The notes beneath the pieces were generated by a model that was not told where the DNA came from, made no database searches, and saw nothing but the letters and a program-made list of their open reading frames with translations. A stretch of DNA of 64,000 nt from CAVWGP01 sp963754645 (lineage in GTDB: Bacteria > Pseudomonadota > Alphaproteobacteria > Bin65), in NCBI GenBank assembly GCA_963754645.1, contig CAVWGP010000011.1, positions 682,001-746,000 on the forward strand. Direction: 5' to 3'. The position numbers and the translations under genes are program-made. Shown piece by piece: positions 44,582 through 55,118 of this stretch; positions within the stretch are counted from its first letter, which is position 1, and the number at the start of each line of letters is the position of its first letter.

Positions 44582-46578
44582 GGCGTCGGTCTCCGTTCTA
44601 GCCTGCAGAGATACCAGCATAGCGCCAATCCGACGGCGGCCAAGCCCGCGCCGAGGGCAAGATTGGCCGGCATCGATAACGTCGTAAGTCGGGGCGATGG
44701 CGCCGCGAGTAGAAGGCCGCCGGCCAGGACAAGGAACCGGGCAACCCATTGCGGGGCCCGCTTGCCGAGCACGCCGATACCCAGAACATAGCCTTGCAGC
44801 GCCGCGCCCATCAGTGCCACGCCGACAAAGGCGAAAAACACGCTCACGGCGACGGTTGCGCTGTCGCCCCGCAGCAGCAACGCCGGGTTGAGCACGAAGC
44901 AGAACGGCACGATATAGATCGCCGTGCCGAGCCGGATCGATTGCAGGCCGATGCGCATCGCGCCGGTGCCGGCGATCGGCGCCGCGGCGAACGTGGCCAG
45001 GGCCACCGGCGGCGTGATGAACGAAACCATGCCCCAATACATGATGAAAAGATGGATCGCGAGCGGATCGAGCCCGGCCTTGATCAGCGGCGGCGCCAGC
45101 ACGATGGCGAGAAAAATGTAACACGCCGTCACCGTCATCCCCATGCCGAAAACGAAACTCGTCAGCGCGCCCATGAGGAGAAGCAACAGCGGCGCATCGC
45201 CGGCGAGGTTCACCAAATCGTTGGCCAGCGTGCCGGCGAGACCCGTGACCGAAAGCGCGCCGATGATGAAGCCGATCGCCATGAGAATCGCCAGAAGCTC
45301 GGCTAAATTTCGGCCGACGGCGACGATGAAGTCGCGCCACTGGTGCGCCCGCATCCGGTGCCGCGGCAGAAGTTGATTGATGACCAATAGCAAGGCCGTG
45401 GCATAGAACGGCGCGAGCGCTTCTTTTTGCTCGTCGACCAGAAAATAAATCAGCGCGGCGAACACCGGAATGTAGAACCAGCCCTCGCGCATGACGGCGC
45501 CGAAACGCGGTATTTCGTGCGCCGCAAGGCCGCGCAGGCCGCGGCGCGCGACATAGGCATCGACCTGCACGACCAGGGCGGCATAAAACAGCAGAGCCGG
45601 GATCGTCGCCGCGAGGGCGATTTCGGCGTAGGGCTTGTTGAGAAAGGACGCCATCACGAACGCCGTCGAGCCCATCACCGGCGGCATAAGCACCGCGCCG
45701 GTCGAAGCGACGGCTTCGACCGCGCCGGCATAATCGGCGCGAAAGCCGGTGCGTTTCATCGCCGGGATCGTGACGACGCCCGAGCTGATGACGTTCGAGA
45801 TCACGCTGCCGCTGATCGAACCTTGCAGCGCGCTCGAGATGATGCCGACCTGCGCCGCGCCGCCACGCACCCGCCCCACCAGGGCAAAGGCGAGGTCGTT
45901 GAAGAACTTGCCGCCGCCGGTGTGATTGAGCGCCACGCCGAAAATGATGAAGCCAATCACGATTTCGGCAAAGGCGCGGGTTGGGATGCCGAACGCCGAT
46001 TCGCTGCTGACGATGTGGTAGGCGATCGTGTCGCTCAGGCTCTGCGCCTTGCCCTTGAGCGGATTGGGAATGAGTTCGGCGACGACCGGATAGAGCGCCA
46101 GGGCGACGACGATAATCGTCATCGCCGCGCCGCTGGTCCGCCGCAAGGCCTCGATGATGAGCAGGCAGAGCAGTCCGGCGCAAATTTTGGCCCTGGTCGG
46201 CGCGCTGTATTCCCAGGCTTGCTCCAGGATGCGTTCGCTTTGGGTCGAGAACCACGCCAGCAAGGCGAAGGAAATCGCGGCCAAGAGCCAATCGTACCAG
46301 GGCGTCGGACCCGCCGCCGGTTTGCGCCACGGATAGACGATGAAAACCAGCGGAAACAGCGCCGCGGCCAGCAGGAAAAGATAGCGGTTCTCGACCAGGA
46401 CGATGCCGGCGAAGAAATTCAGATTCATCAGCTGGTTGAGGGCCAAGACGGTCGCGGCCAGCGTGGCCGCGACGAAAATCGCCCGCGCGGCGCCATCGAG
46501 GCCGCGGCCGGCGAGTTCCTCGGGCATCATCGCGGCGTCGTCGATGGCGCCGGCGCGGGCTTGAACTTCGGACGTCAA
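44578..46578 (-). CDS. TRAP transporter fused permease subunit (DctQM-type)
   Basis: This 666-residue membrane protein combines the small and large TRAP membrane subunits in one chain, as usual for TAXI-linked systems. An N-terminal four-helix part is followed by a long DctM-like transport domain with QVGIISSALQGSISGSVISNVISSG and FGMGMTVTACYIFLAIVLAPPLI, typical repeats of the family. It imports the solute with a Na+ or H+ gradient. The start is TTG at 46576-46578, overlapping the DUF924 stop. The three genes DUF924, permease and TAXI form one translationally coupled unit. Confidence 0.92.
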   Translation of the reverse strand: MTSEVQARAGAIDDAAMMPEELAGRGLDGAARAIFVAATLAATVLALNQLMNLNFFAGIVLVENRYLFLLAAALFPLVFIVYPWRKPAAGPTPWYDWLLAAISFALLAWFSTQSERILEQAWEYSAPTRAKICAGLLCLLIIEALRRTSGAAMTIIVVALALYPVVAELIPNPLKGKAQSLSDTIAYHIVSSESAFGIPTRAFAEIVIGFIIFGVALNHTGGGKFFNDLAFALVGRVRGGAAQVGIISSALQGSISGSVISNVISSGVVTIPAMKRTGFRADYAGAVEAVASTGAVLMPPVMGSTAFVMASFLNKPYAEIALAATIPALLFYAALVVQVDAYVARRGLRGLAAHEIPRFGAVMREGWFYIPVFAALIYFLVDEQKEALAPFYATALLLVINQLLPRHRMRAHQWRDFIVAVGRNLAELLAILMAIGFIIGALSVTGLAGTLANDLVNLAGDAPLLLLLMGALTSFVFGMGMTVTACYIFLAIVLAPPLIKAGLDPLAIHLFIMYWGMVSFITPPVALATFAAAPIAGTGAMRIGLQSIRLGTAIYIVPFCFVLNPALLLRGDSATVAVSVFFAFVGVALMGAALQGYVLGIGVLGKRAPQWVARFLVLAGGLLLAAPSPRLTTLSMPANLALGAGLAAVGLALCWYLCRLERRPTP

Positions 46579-47129
46579 AATCCGGCGCCCGGCTGTTTCA
46601 GGTACTCCTCCTCATCCGGCGTGTTGGGGCGGCCGAGAATGGCGTTGCGATGGGGGAAGCGCCCGAATTTTGCGATCACCTCGAAATGGAGCGCGGCGTA
46701 GCGGTGATAGTCGGGGCTCGAAATTCTCGTGCGCACGAGCTCGACTGCGCGATGTTGGTCGTCGAGATCCTCGCTGTGCTCGAAGGGCAGATAGAAAAAT
46801 ATGCGCTGGTCCTCGTCGGCGAATTTGCGGTCGAAGTCCTTGTCGATCGCCCAATCGGCGACGGCGCGCGCCGCCGGATCGGTGGCGAAGGCACGGGGCG
46901 AACCGCGGAACATGTTGCGCGGAAACTGGTCGAGCGTCAGGACCAGGGCGAGGCTGCCCTCGGGCGAATTCTGCCAGTCGGCGAGCGCGCCCTGCGCCGC
47001 CTTTTCGTGCAGCGCCGCGAAACGCTCGCGGATTTCGTCGTCGAACGCCGGGTCCTTCTTGAACCAGCGCGGCCGATTCTGCTCGGCCAACCAGAAATCG
47101 AGAATGCGCCTGATATCGCTCATTTTCAT
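46575..47129 (-). CDS. DUF924 family protein
   Basis: The 184-residue protein is almost wholly helical and carries the DUF924 pattern: ILDFWLAEQNRPRWFKKDPAFDDEIRERF, LVLTLDQFPRNMFRGSPRAFATD and IFFYLPFEHSEDLDDQ. The fold resembles tetratricopeptide-like helices; the role is unknown. Its stop overlaps the TRAP permease start. That coupling may be chance, as DUF924 genes occur in many settings. Confidence 0.92.
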   Translation of the reverse strand: MKMSDIRRILDFWLAEQNRPRWFKKDPAFDDEIRERFAALHEKAAQGALADWQNSPEGSLALVLTLDQFPRNMFRGSPRAFATDPAARAVADWAIDKDFDRKFADEDQRIFFYLPFEHSEDLDDQHRAVELVRTRISSPDYHRYAALHFEVIAKFGRFPHRNAILGRPNTPDEEEYLKQPGAGF

Positions 47130-47289
47130 CGCATCGGATCGAGGTCAATTGATCGGCCTTACCCTGGACAGGCCGCGCCGGTTGTGATGTAAAAGCCCAT
47201 CCGCGCCGCCCGGATATGGCGTCGCGGCGCCCACATTACGGTATTGTATCGGCTGTGAGCCAGCCTTCGTGGCGAAGGAGCGAAGCCCC

Positions 47290-49974
<2,685 letters not shown>

Positions 49975-50002
49975 CCGATCGACGCGCCGGCCGCGTCGAA
50001 CG

Positions 50003-50317
50003 TCAGGGCGAGGCCGTATCCGGCTTGACGAAAAGCCAGCACAGAAGCGGAAGGGCGAAGGACGCGGCCGTGACGCTGGCATAGACGTAGTCCCGTCCCG
50101 CGAGGGCCGCGGCGAAATAGTCGCGAAAACCGTTGTTCAAGAACATGACGTTGCCGAAACACACAAGCCAGATAACGATCGAGAACGTGCGATCGCCGAC
50201 AAATGCGATCGCGCCTGCGAACAGCAGCGAAAGCCAGATCATGTAGCTGGCATGGGCCGGATCGAAATGAGAATAAACATTGAGGCTTAGAGCAAGAATG
50301 CAAATGGCGATTGTCAT
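50003..50317 (-). CDS. Small four-helix membrane protein, unknown
   Basis: The 104-residue frame encodes four hydrophobic segments (for example YMIWLSLLFAGAIAFVG and FSIVIWLVCFGNVMFLNNGF) joined by short loops, the pattern of a real small membrane protein. I do not recognise the family. It is convergent with acnA, which ends 29 bases away. No strong ribosome site was seen before its ATG. Confidence 0.6.
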   Translation of the reverse strand: MTIAICILALSLNVYSHFDPAHASYMIWLSLLFAGAIAFVGDRTFSIVIWLVCFGNVMFLNNGFRDYFAAALAGRDYVYASVTAASFALPLLCWLFVKPDTASP

Positions 50318-50470
50318 GGCTTCAGCTCAAGTCCAGTTTGGAATCAGGGGCGCGAACAATCATGATGCCTTCATGTTAGGCGGACTTGGTAAACGAAACC
50401 TTGCTTGCCGGCTTCCAGCGCGTTCTTTGGCGGGCCCCAAGACGGCACTTGCGAACACGGGTTGGGCGCA

Positions 50471-51163
50471 ATGACGATCGTTCCGCAGTCCAAGCAGATC
50501 AGCGTCGATGCCGCGATCGAAACGCGCAAGTCGGTGCGCGCGTTCAAGCCCGATCCGGTGCCTCTGGAAACGGTCCGGCACATCCTCAATGTGGCCGCGC
50601 GGGCGCCGTCAGGAACCAACATCCAGCCGTGGAAGATTATCGTGTTGGCCGGGCGCGAGAAGGCGGCCCTGAGCGATGCCGTGCTCGAGGCGCGCGAACT
50701 GCGCCCGCCGCGCCCGGAATTCAATTATTATCCCAAGAAGTGGTTCGAGCCCTATCTGGCACGCCGGCGCAAGCTCGGCTGGGACATGTACGGCTTGCTC
50801 GGCATCGGGCGGGGCGACAAGGACAAGATGTGGCGCCAATTCGGCCGCAACTTCGAATTCTTCGGCGCACCGGTTGGAATTTTTTTTGCGTTCCATCGCG
50901 ATCTCGAAACCGGGACGTGGCTCGATCTCGGCATGTTCATCCAGAACGTCATGCTGGCGGCGCGCGGTCAAGGGCTGCACACCTGCCCGCAGGCCGCCTG
51001 GGTGGAGTACCCGGATGTCGTGCGCCGCGTGCTTGGCATCCCGGAGGAGGACGTGCTCGTGTGCGGCCTCAGCCTTGGCTACGAGGACGAATCGGAAGCC
51101 GTGAACAGCTTGACCACCGAGCGCGAGACCGCCGATCGGTTTGCCAGTTTTCGCGGCTTCTGA
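50471..51163 (+). CDS. Nitroreductase family protein
   Basis: This 230-residue FMN-dependent nitroreductase has the FMN-phosphate arginine in ETRKSVRAFKPDPV, the RAPSGTNIQPWKIIVL loop and the C-terminal EDVLVCGLSLGYEDE segment of the family. Such enzymes reduce nitro groups, quinones or flavins with NAD(P)H; the natural substrate is unknown. The ATG at 50471 gives a normal start; the frame is open farther upstream without similarity. Confidence 0.9.
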   Translation: MTIVPQSKQISVDAAIETRKSVRAFKPDPVPLETVRHILNVAARAPSGTNIQPWKIIVLAGREKAALSDAVLEARELRPPRPEFNYYPKKWFEPYLARRRKLGWDMYGLLGIGRGDKDKMWRQFGRNFEFFGAPVGIFFAFHRDLETGTWLDLGMFIQNVMLAARGQGLHTCPQAAWVEYPDVVRRVLGIPEEDVLVCGLSLGYEDESEAVNSLTTERETADRFASFRGF

Positions 51164-51177
51164 CCGCGCCCGATTGC

Positions 51178-51741
51178 TCAATCGGTCGTAAAACGCACCG
51201 AATCGACGATGCCGTCGAACAATCCGAGGGTCGCGGCGTGCGCCGTCTTGAGCGCCGCGCGATCCTTGCCGGCATCTTCCGCGCCAAGCGTGATTGAAAG
51301 TTCGATCGCGATCAGCGTCGTGCCGCGCTTGTCGAAGAAATAGACGACCGAGGTCAGAGTATCGCCATCATACAGCATCACGCGTAGTGCCGCGATGCGG
51401 TCGCCGATTTTGGCTTCCGCAATCTCGGCGTCCGACTGCTGTTTCTTGATTTCGGCGGCGACGTCCGCCAGGCCGCGCGAGGCGGCCGGCTTTTGCGACG
51501 TGACCAGGATCGTCCAGGCATGATCCGTGGGGCCCCACTCGACTTCGCCGTTGATGTCGTCGGCGGGCGGCTCGGGATCCAGCTCGTACAGACCGGCCGG
51601 GCGCCGCACAGAAATCCCGAGGTCCTTGTGGGTCCACGTCTTGATATCGGCGACCTGTGCAGTGGCTTGTACCGGTGCCAGCCAAGCGACACCGGCTATC
51701 AAGGCTAGCAGGATCGTTCGCCTACTATTGTGTTTCAGCAT
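51178..51741 (-). CDS. Secreted protein of unknown function
   Basis: The 187-residue product has an export signal (RRTILLALIAGVAWLAPVQATAQ) and a single domain beginning IKTWTHKDLGISVRRPAGLYELDP, with a long amphipathic helix (ADVAAEIKKQQSDAEIAEAKIG) and the LTSVVYFFDKRGTTLIAIELSI strand pair. I do not recognise the family. AAGGAG seven bases upstream strongly supports the ATG at 51739-51741. It is divergent from the DUF1223 gene, also an exported protein. Confidence 0.8.
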   Translation of the reverse strand: MLKHNSRRTILLALIAGVAWLAPVQATAQVADIKTWTHKDLGISVRRPAGLYELDPEPPADDINGEVEWGPTDHAWTILVTSQKPAASRGLADVAAEIKKQQSDAEIAEAKIGDRIAALRVMLYDGDTLTSVVYFFDKRGTTLIAIELSITLGAEDAGKDRAALKTAHAATLGLFDGIVDSVRFTTD

Positions 51742-51847
51742 TGCCGCTCCTTGCGTGCCGAATTTGATACGCTGGGCGCTCCGTTCAAATGCCGCATCAC
51801 TTGGATGTGACTGGCCGCCATGATAAGTGGTCATTATCCTTGAGACC

Positions 51848-52594
51848 ATGCCCCTTTCAAAAACATTAACAAGCCACACGGCGGTGCTCATTCTCGCCGC
51901 CGTTCTCGGCGCGGCGCAATCCGCCGCCGCCGAACCCAATTCGGCCCCAGTCCTGGTCGAACTTTATACTTCGCAGGGCTGCAATTCATGCCCGCCCGCC
52001 GATGCCATGCTCGGCCGCCTCGCGGCACAGCCCGGCATCATCGCGCTCTCCTTTCATGTCGATTATTGGAACTATCTGGGATGGGCCGATCCGTTTTCCA
52101 GCCGCGCCGCGACCGAGCGGCAAAAGGAATACGGCATGGCACTGCGCAAATATGGCGTGTACACGCCGCAAATGATCATTCAGGGCGGCCGGGGCGAAAT
52201 CGGAACGGATGCCAGCTCGGTCACGGCCGCGATCGCGGAAGCGCGGCAGCGCAATCTTCCGGTCGTGGTCACGATCGAGAAGCTGCCTGGGCGCAAGCTG
52301 CGCGCCGTCGCGCAGGCCGCGGCAGAGGCGAAGGGCGCCGACATCTTTCTGGTCCTGTTCGACCGGCGTCATTCGACAAAGATTTTGCGCGGCGAAAACG
52401 AGGGCAAGACGCTGACCTACCACAATGTCGCGCGCGAATTTCGCGTGGTCGGAAAGCATGGCGGCGAGAAGATCGAGCTGACTTTGCCCGGTGCCGGCGA
52501 CAAGAACGAAAAGCGCGGCGGCGCCGTGGTCATCGTTCAACAGGGCAAGAGCAAGCGGGTCTTCGGCGCGGCGATGGCCTTGCTCGACGAATAG
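51848..52594 (+). CDS. Secreted DUF1223 thioredoxin-like protein
   Basis: The 248-residue protein has a signal peptide (VLILAAVLGAAQSAAA) and the DUF1223 pattern: VLVELYTSQGCNSCPPADAML, with a CxxC pair in a thioredoxin-like fold, then ALSFHVDYWNYLGWADPFS and QMIIQGG. DUF1223 proteins are thought to be thiol-active in the periplasm, but this is not well shown. The ATG at 51848 leads directly into the signal; a GTG at 51827 is also possible. Confidence 0.88.
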   Translation: MPLSKTLTSHTAVLILAAVLGAAQSAAAEPNSAPVLVELYTSQGCNSCPPADAMLGRLAAQPGIIALSFHVDYWNYLGWADPFSSRAATERQKEYGMALRKYGVYTPQMIIQGGRGEIGTDASSVTAAIAEARQRNLPVVVTIEKLPGRKLRAVAQAAAEAKGADIFLVLFDRRHSTKILRGENEGKTLTYHNVAREFRVVGKHGGEKIELTLPGAGDKNEKRGGAVVIVQQGKSKRVFGAAMALLDE

Positions 52595-52600
52595 CCGGAC

Positions 52601-54895
52601 TTATCCGGCCGGCGGGTCGAACACGCTTCGTGCTGCCGGGAAGACGATCGTCGCCTCGGTGCCCTGGCCGAGCGCGCTATCGAGGACAAAACGGCCGCCG
52701 TGCAGCTCGACATAGGCTTTCGCCAGCGGCAGGCCCAGCCCCAAGGCGCCCTTGCCTTGGTCGCGCGCCTGCGGATCGGCCAGCATGCTGAACGGACGCA
52801 GCACGCGGCCGACGAGCTCGGGCGCGATGCCGAGCCCGTAATCTTTGATCTGAAGCCAAATTTCCTTGCTTTCGCTGATCCCGGTTGTGATCGACACGGT
52901 GCTGCCGGGCGGCGAATATTTCATGGCATTGGCGATCAGGCGCCTGAGCGTTTCGGTGACCGCAAATCGATCGGCGCGCAGCAACGGCAGCGACGCGCTG
53001 CGAGCGGTGTGTTCGATGCGGGCGGCATTGCTCGCCTTTCTTGCCGCGTCGATGCCGGCTTCGACGATCGCGATCAAATCGATCGTCTGCTCGTCTAGCA
53101 CGTAAGAGTCCGATTCGATACGGGCATATTCCAAGACCGAATCGATCGCCTCGTTAAGCTGGTTCCCGCTGCCATGAATATCGCGGGCATACTCGGCGTA
53201 TTTTTCGTTCCCGAGCGGCCCGAAAATTCCGGCCTTCATCGATTCGGCAAAGCCGATGATCGCGTTGAGCGGCGTGCGGAGTTCGTGGCTCATGTTGGCG
53301 AGGAAGCGTTGCTTGGCGTTCCGCGCAAGCTTACCGTCTTCGCGTTCGACCCGCTCGCGCAGCATGGCCTCCCAGCCATGGGCATTGGCAATCGAACGGG
53401 CCAGCGCCTTGGCCAGTTCCATTTCGTCCTGCCCGGGACCGCCCAAATGCGATCGAAAAGCAATGACGGCGCCGAGCGCGACATTCGATTTCGACAGGAT
53501 AGGAACCGTCCAACATGCCGCAAAGCCAGCCGGCTTGAGCTCGGCTTTCTCGACGATGCTGAAATTCGAGTCGGTCGCGAGATCGGGCGCAAGGCCGACA
53601 ATGTGCCGTTCGATCGCGTCGCGAACCAACGCCGGCGCGTGGCGCAACTCCATGTCGAGATGGGCTCGCTTGAAGTCTTCCGGCAGGCCGACCGAGACGA
53701 CGAGCCGCAGCCTGCGCGTCTCCTGTTCGAGGAGCAAGACGCCGAAGCAAAATCCGCGGATTTCGTCCCAGGCCGTGCTGGCCAAGGCCGTCACCGTCTC
53801 TTGGATCGATTTGCCGCGCAGAATGCAGTCGAGCGCCACGACGTGGCGCTGCTGCTGCATTTCCCGCATGCGGCGCGTCGTTACGTCTTCGAGAACGATG
53901 ACATGAACGCCGTCGGCGCAGGGCGTGGCGCGCAGCTCGATTTGCCGGCCTTGCGGCGTGAAGAACTCGCCAGGGCGGCGCGCTTCGACACCGGCGCCGC
54001 CGCTGATCGGGTCGGCGCCGCCGTGCAGGCGGAAGCCTGGCAGATGCGGCTCGACCAAGGAGAACGCGGCGCCTGGCTGCAGGAGCGCAACATCGACCCG
54101 CAAGATCGAGGCGGCGGCACTGTTCGCGGCAACGATGCGCTGGTTGCTGTCGACCGCCAGCACGCCGAGTCGCACGCGCTCGATGGTCGCTTGAAGGAGT
54201 CCCGAACGATCCTGCGCCTTGGCGACGGCGATCATTTGGGGGGCGAGCTTTGCGCCGAGGCGCCACAGGCCGGCGCCAAGTAAAGCGAGGGCAAGGCCCG
54301 CTCCGAACGTCGCCATCGCGCCGTGCAAGAACAGCACAAGCGCATTGCCCGACAGGATGAGCAGCAAAAAAATGCGCGATGCCAAGGGCATGGCAATCAA
54401 CGAGAGTGCGCCGACGGCGGCCACTGCGCCACTCAGCGGCGCCAGCGCCAACGCAGATTCGGAGGAAACCGAGCCGCAAACGACGATGCCGAGCGCCCAA
54501 ACTAAGCCAGTGCCGATGACGGCCGAAAGGGCATAAAGCCGCGCTTCGGGCTCCGGAAGACCAACAACAATTCGACGCCAACCCTTGCCGAATTGACACA
54601 AATAGAGAACCGCCGCGGCACCGGCGCAAATCAGAAGCGCCCACAACGTCGCCAAGAACGCCGAAGCGCCGCTTGCGGCACCGATCGCTGACGCGGCAAG
54701 CGTGGCCATGATCAGAGTGCCGAGGAAAAACGGCGCTTCAGCAATCGCGCAAGTCAGGTGATAGGCTGTGCGCCCACCGCCGTCAGACGAATCGGGAACG
54801 TCCGCTTTGACGACGCGCTCCCGGAGCGCGCCGACCCATCGAGCGCTGGCGCCAACATAGGCGTGCCGAAAAAAGCTAGCAGGCAATTTTTCCAT
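52601..54895 (-). CDS. Membrane sensor histidine kinase with PAS- and GAF-like domains
   Basis: The 764-residue protein has six hydrophobic segments (about residues 45-240), a PAS-like domain (ERVRLGVLAVDSNQRIVAANSAAASIL), a GAF-like domain, a HisKA dimerisation helix with the phospho-acceptor in NMSHELRTPLNAIIGFAE, and a HATPase domain (LRRLIANAMKYSPPGS, DYGLGIAPELVGR, GLGLPLAKAYVELHGG). No response regulator adjoins it, so its partner is unknown. It converges with the DUF1223 gene and is divergent from the helicase; the roughly 220-base gap there is AT-rich and must hold two promoters. Confidence 0.92.
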   Translation of the reverse strand: MEKLPASFFRHAYVGASARWVGALRERVVKADVPDSSDGGGRTAYHLTCAIAEAPFFLGTLIMATLAASAIGAASGASAFLATLWALLICAGAAAVLYLCQFGKGWRRIVVGLPEPEARLYALSAVIGTGLVWALGIVVCGSVSSESALALAPLSGAVAAVGALSLIAMPLASRIFLLLILSGNALVLFLHGAMATFGAGLALALLGAGLWRLGAKLAPQMIAVAKAQDRSGLLQATIERVRLGVLAVDSNQRIVAANSAAASILRVDVALLQPGAAFSLVEPHLPGFRLHGGADPISGGAGVEARRPGEFFTPQGRQIELRATPCADGVHVIVLEDVTTRRMREMQQQRHVVALDCILRGKSIQETVTALASTAWDEIRGFCFGVLLLEQETRRLRLVVSVGLPEDFKRAHLDMELRHAPALVRDAIERHIVGLAPDLATDSNFSIVEKAELKPAGFAACWTVPILSKSNVALGAVIAFRSHLGGPGQDEMELAKALARSIANAHGWEAMLRERVEREDGKLARNAKQRFLANMSHELRTPLNAIIGFAESMKAGIFGPLGNEKYAEYARDIHGSGNQLNEAIDSVLEYARIESDSYVLDEQTIDLIAIVEAGIDAARKASNAARIEHTARSASLPLLRADRFAVTETLRRLIANAMKYSPPGSTVSITTGISESKEIWLQIKDYGLGIAPELVGRVLRPFSMLADPQARDQGKGALGLGLPLAKAYVELHGGRFVLDSALGQGTEATIVFPAARSVFDPPAG

Positions 54896-55118
54896 GCTCG
54901 GTGCGGCAAGATTGCAGGTCGTTGCTGGAGTGCTCTTCGCGATTTTCTAGATTTGTTGGTTGAAGTTCCTTGCCATAGCCTGGGCTGGCGGCGCGCATTG
55001 GCAATCGTGGAATTTGCTTGGGATGGTTTTAAGAAATTCTAAAATAAACCTTCTATTCCTTCGTTAAGATTGGTCATTATGCGTTCCAAGGCTGGATGCG
55101 TAGCCAGGATTTGTAGCC

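Noticed and set aside
44582..46330. Upstream extension of the TAXI frame
   Set aside because: It reads through the TRAP permease gene in another frame; only the part from 44581 has a signal peptide and TAXI pattern.
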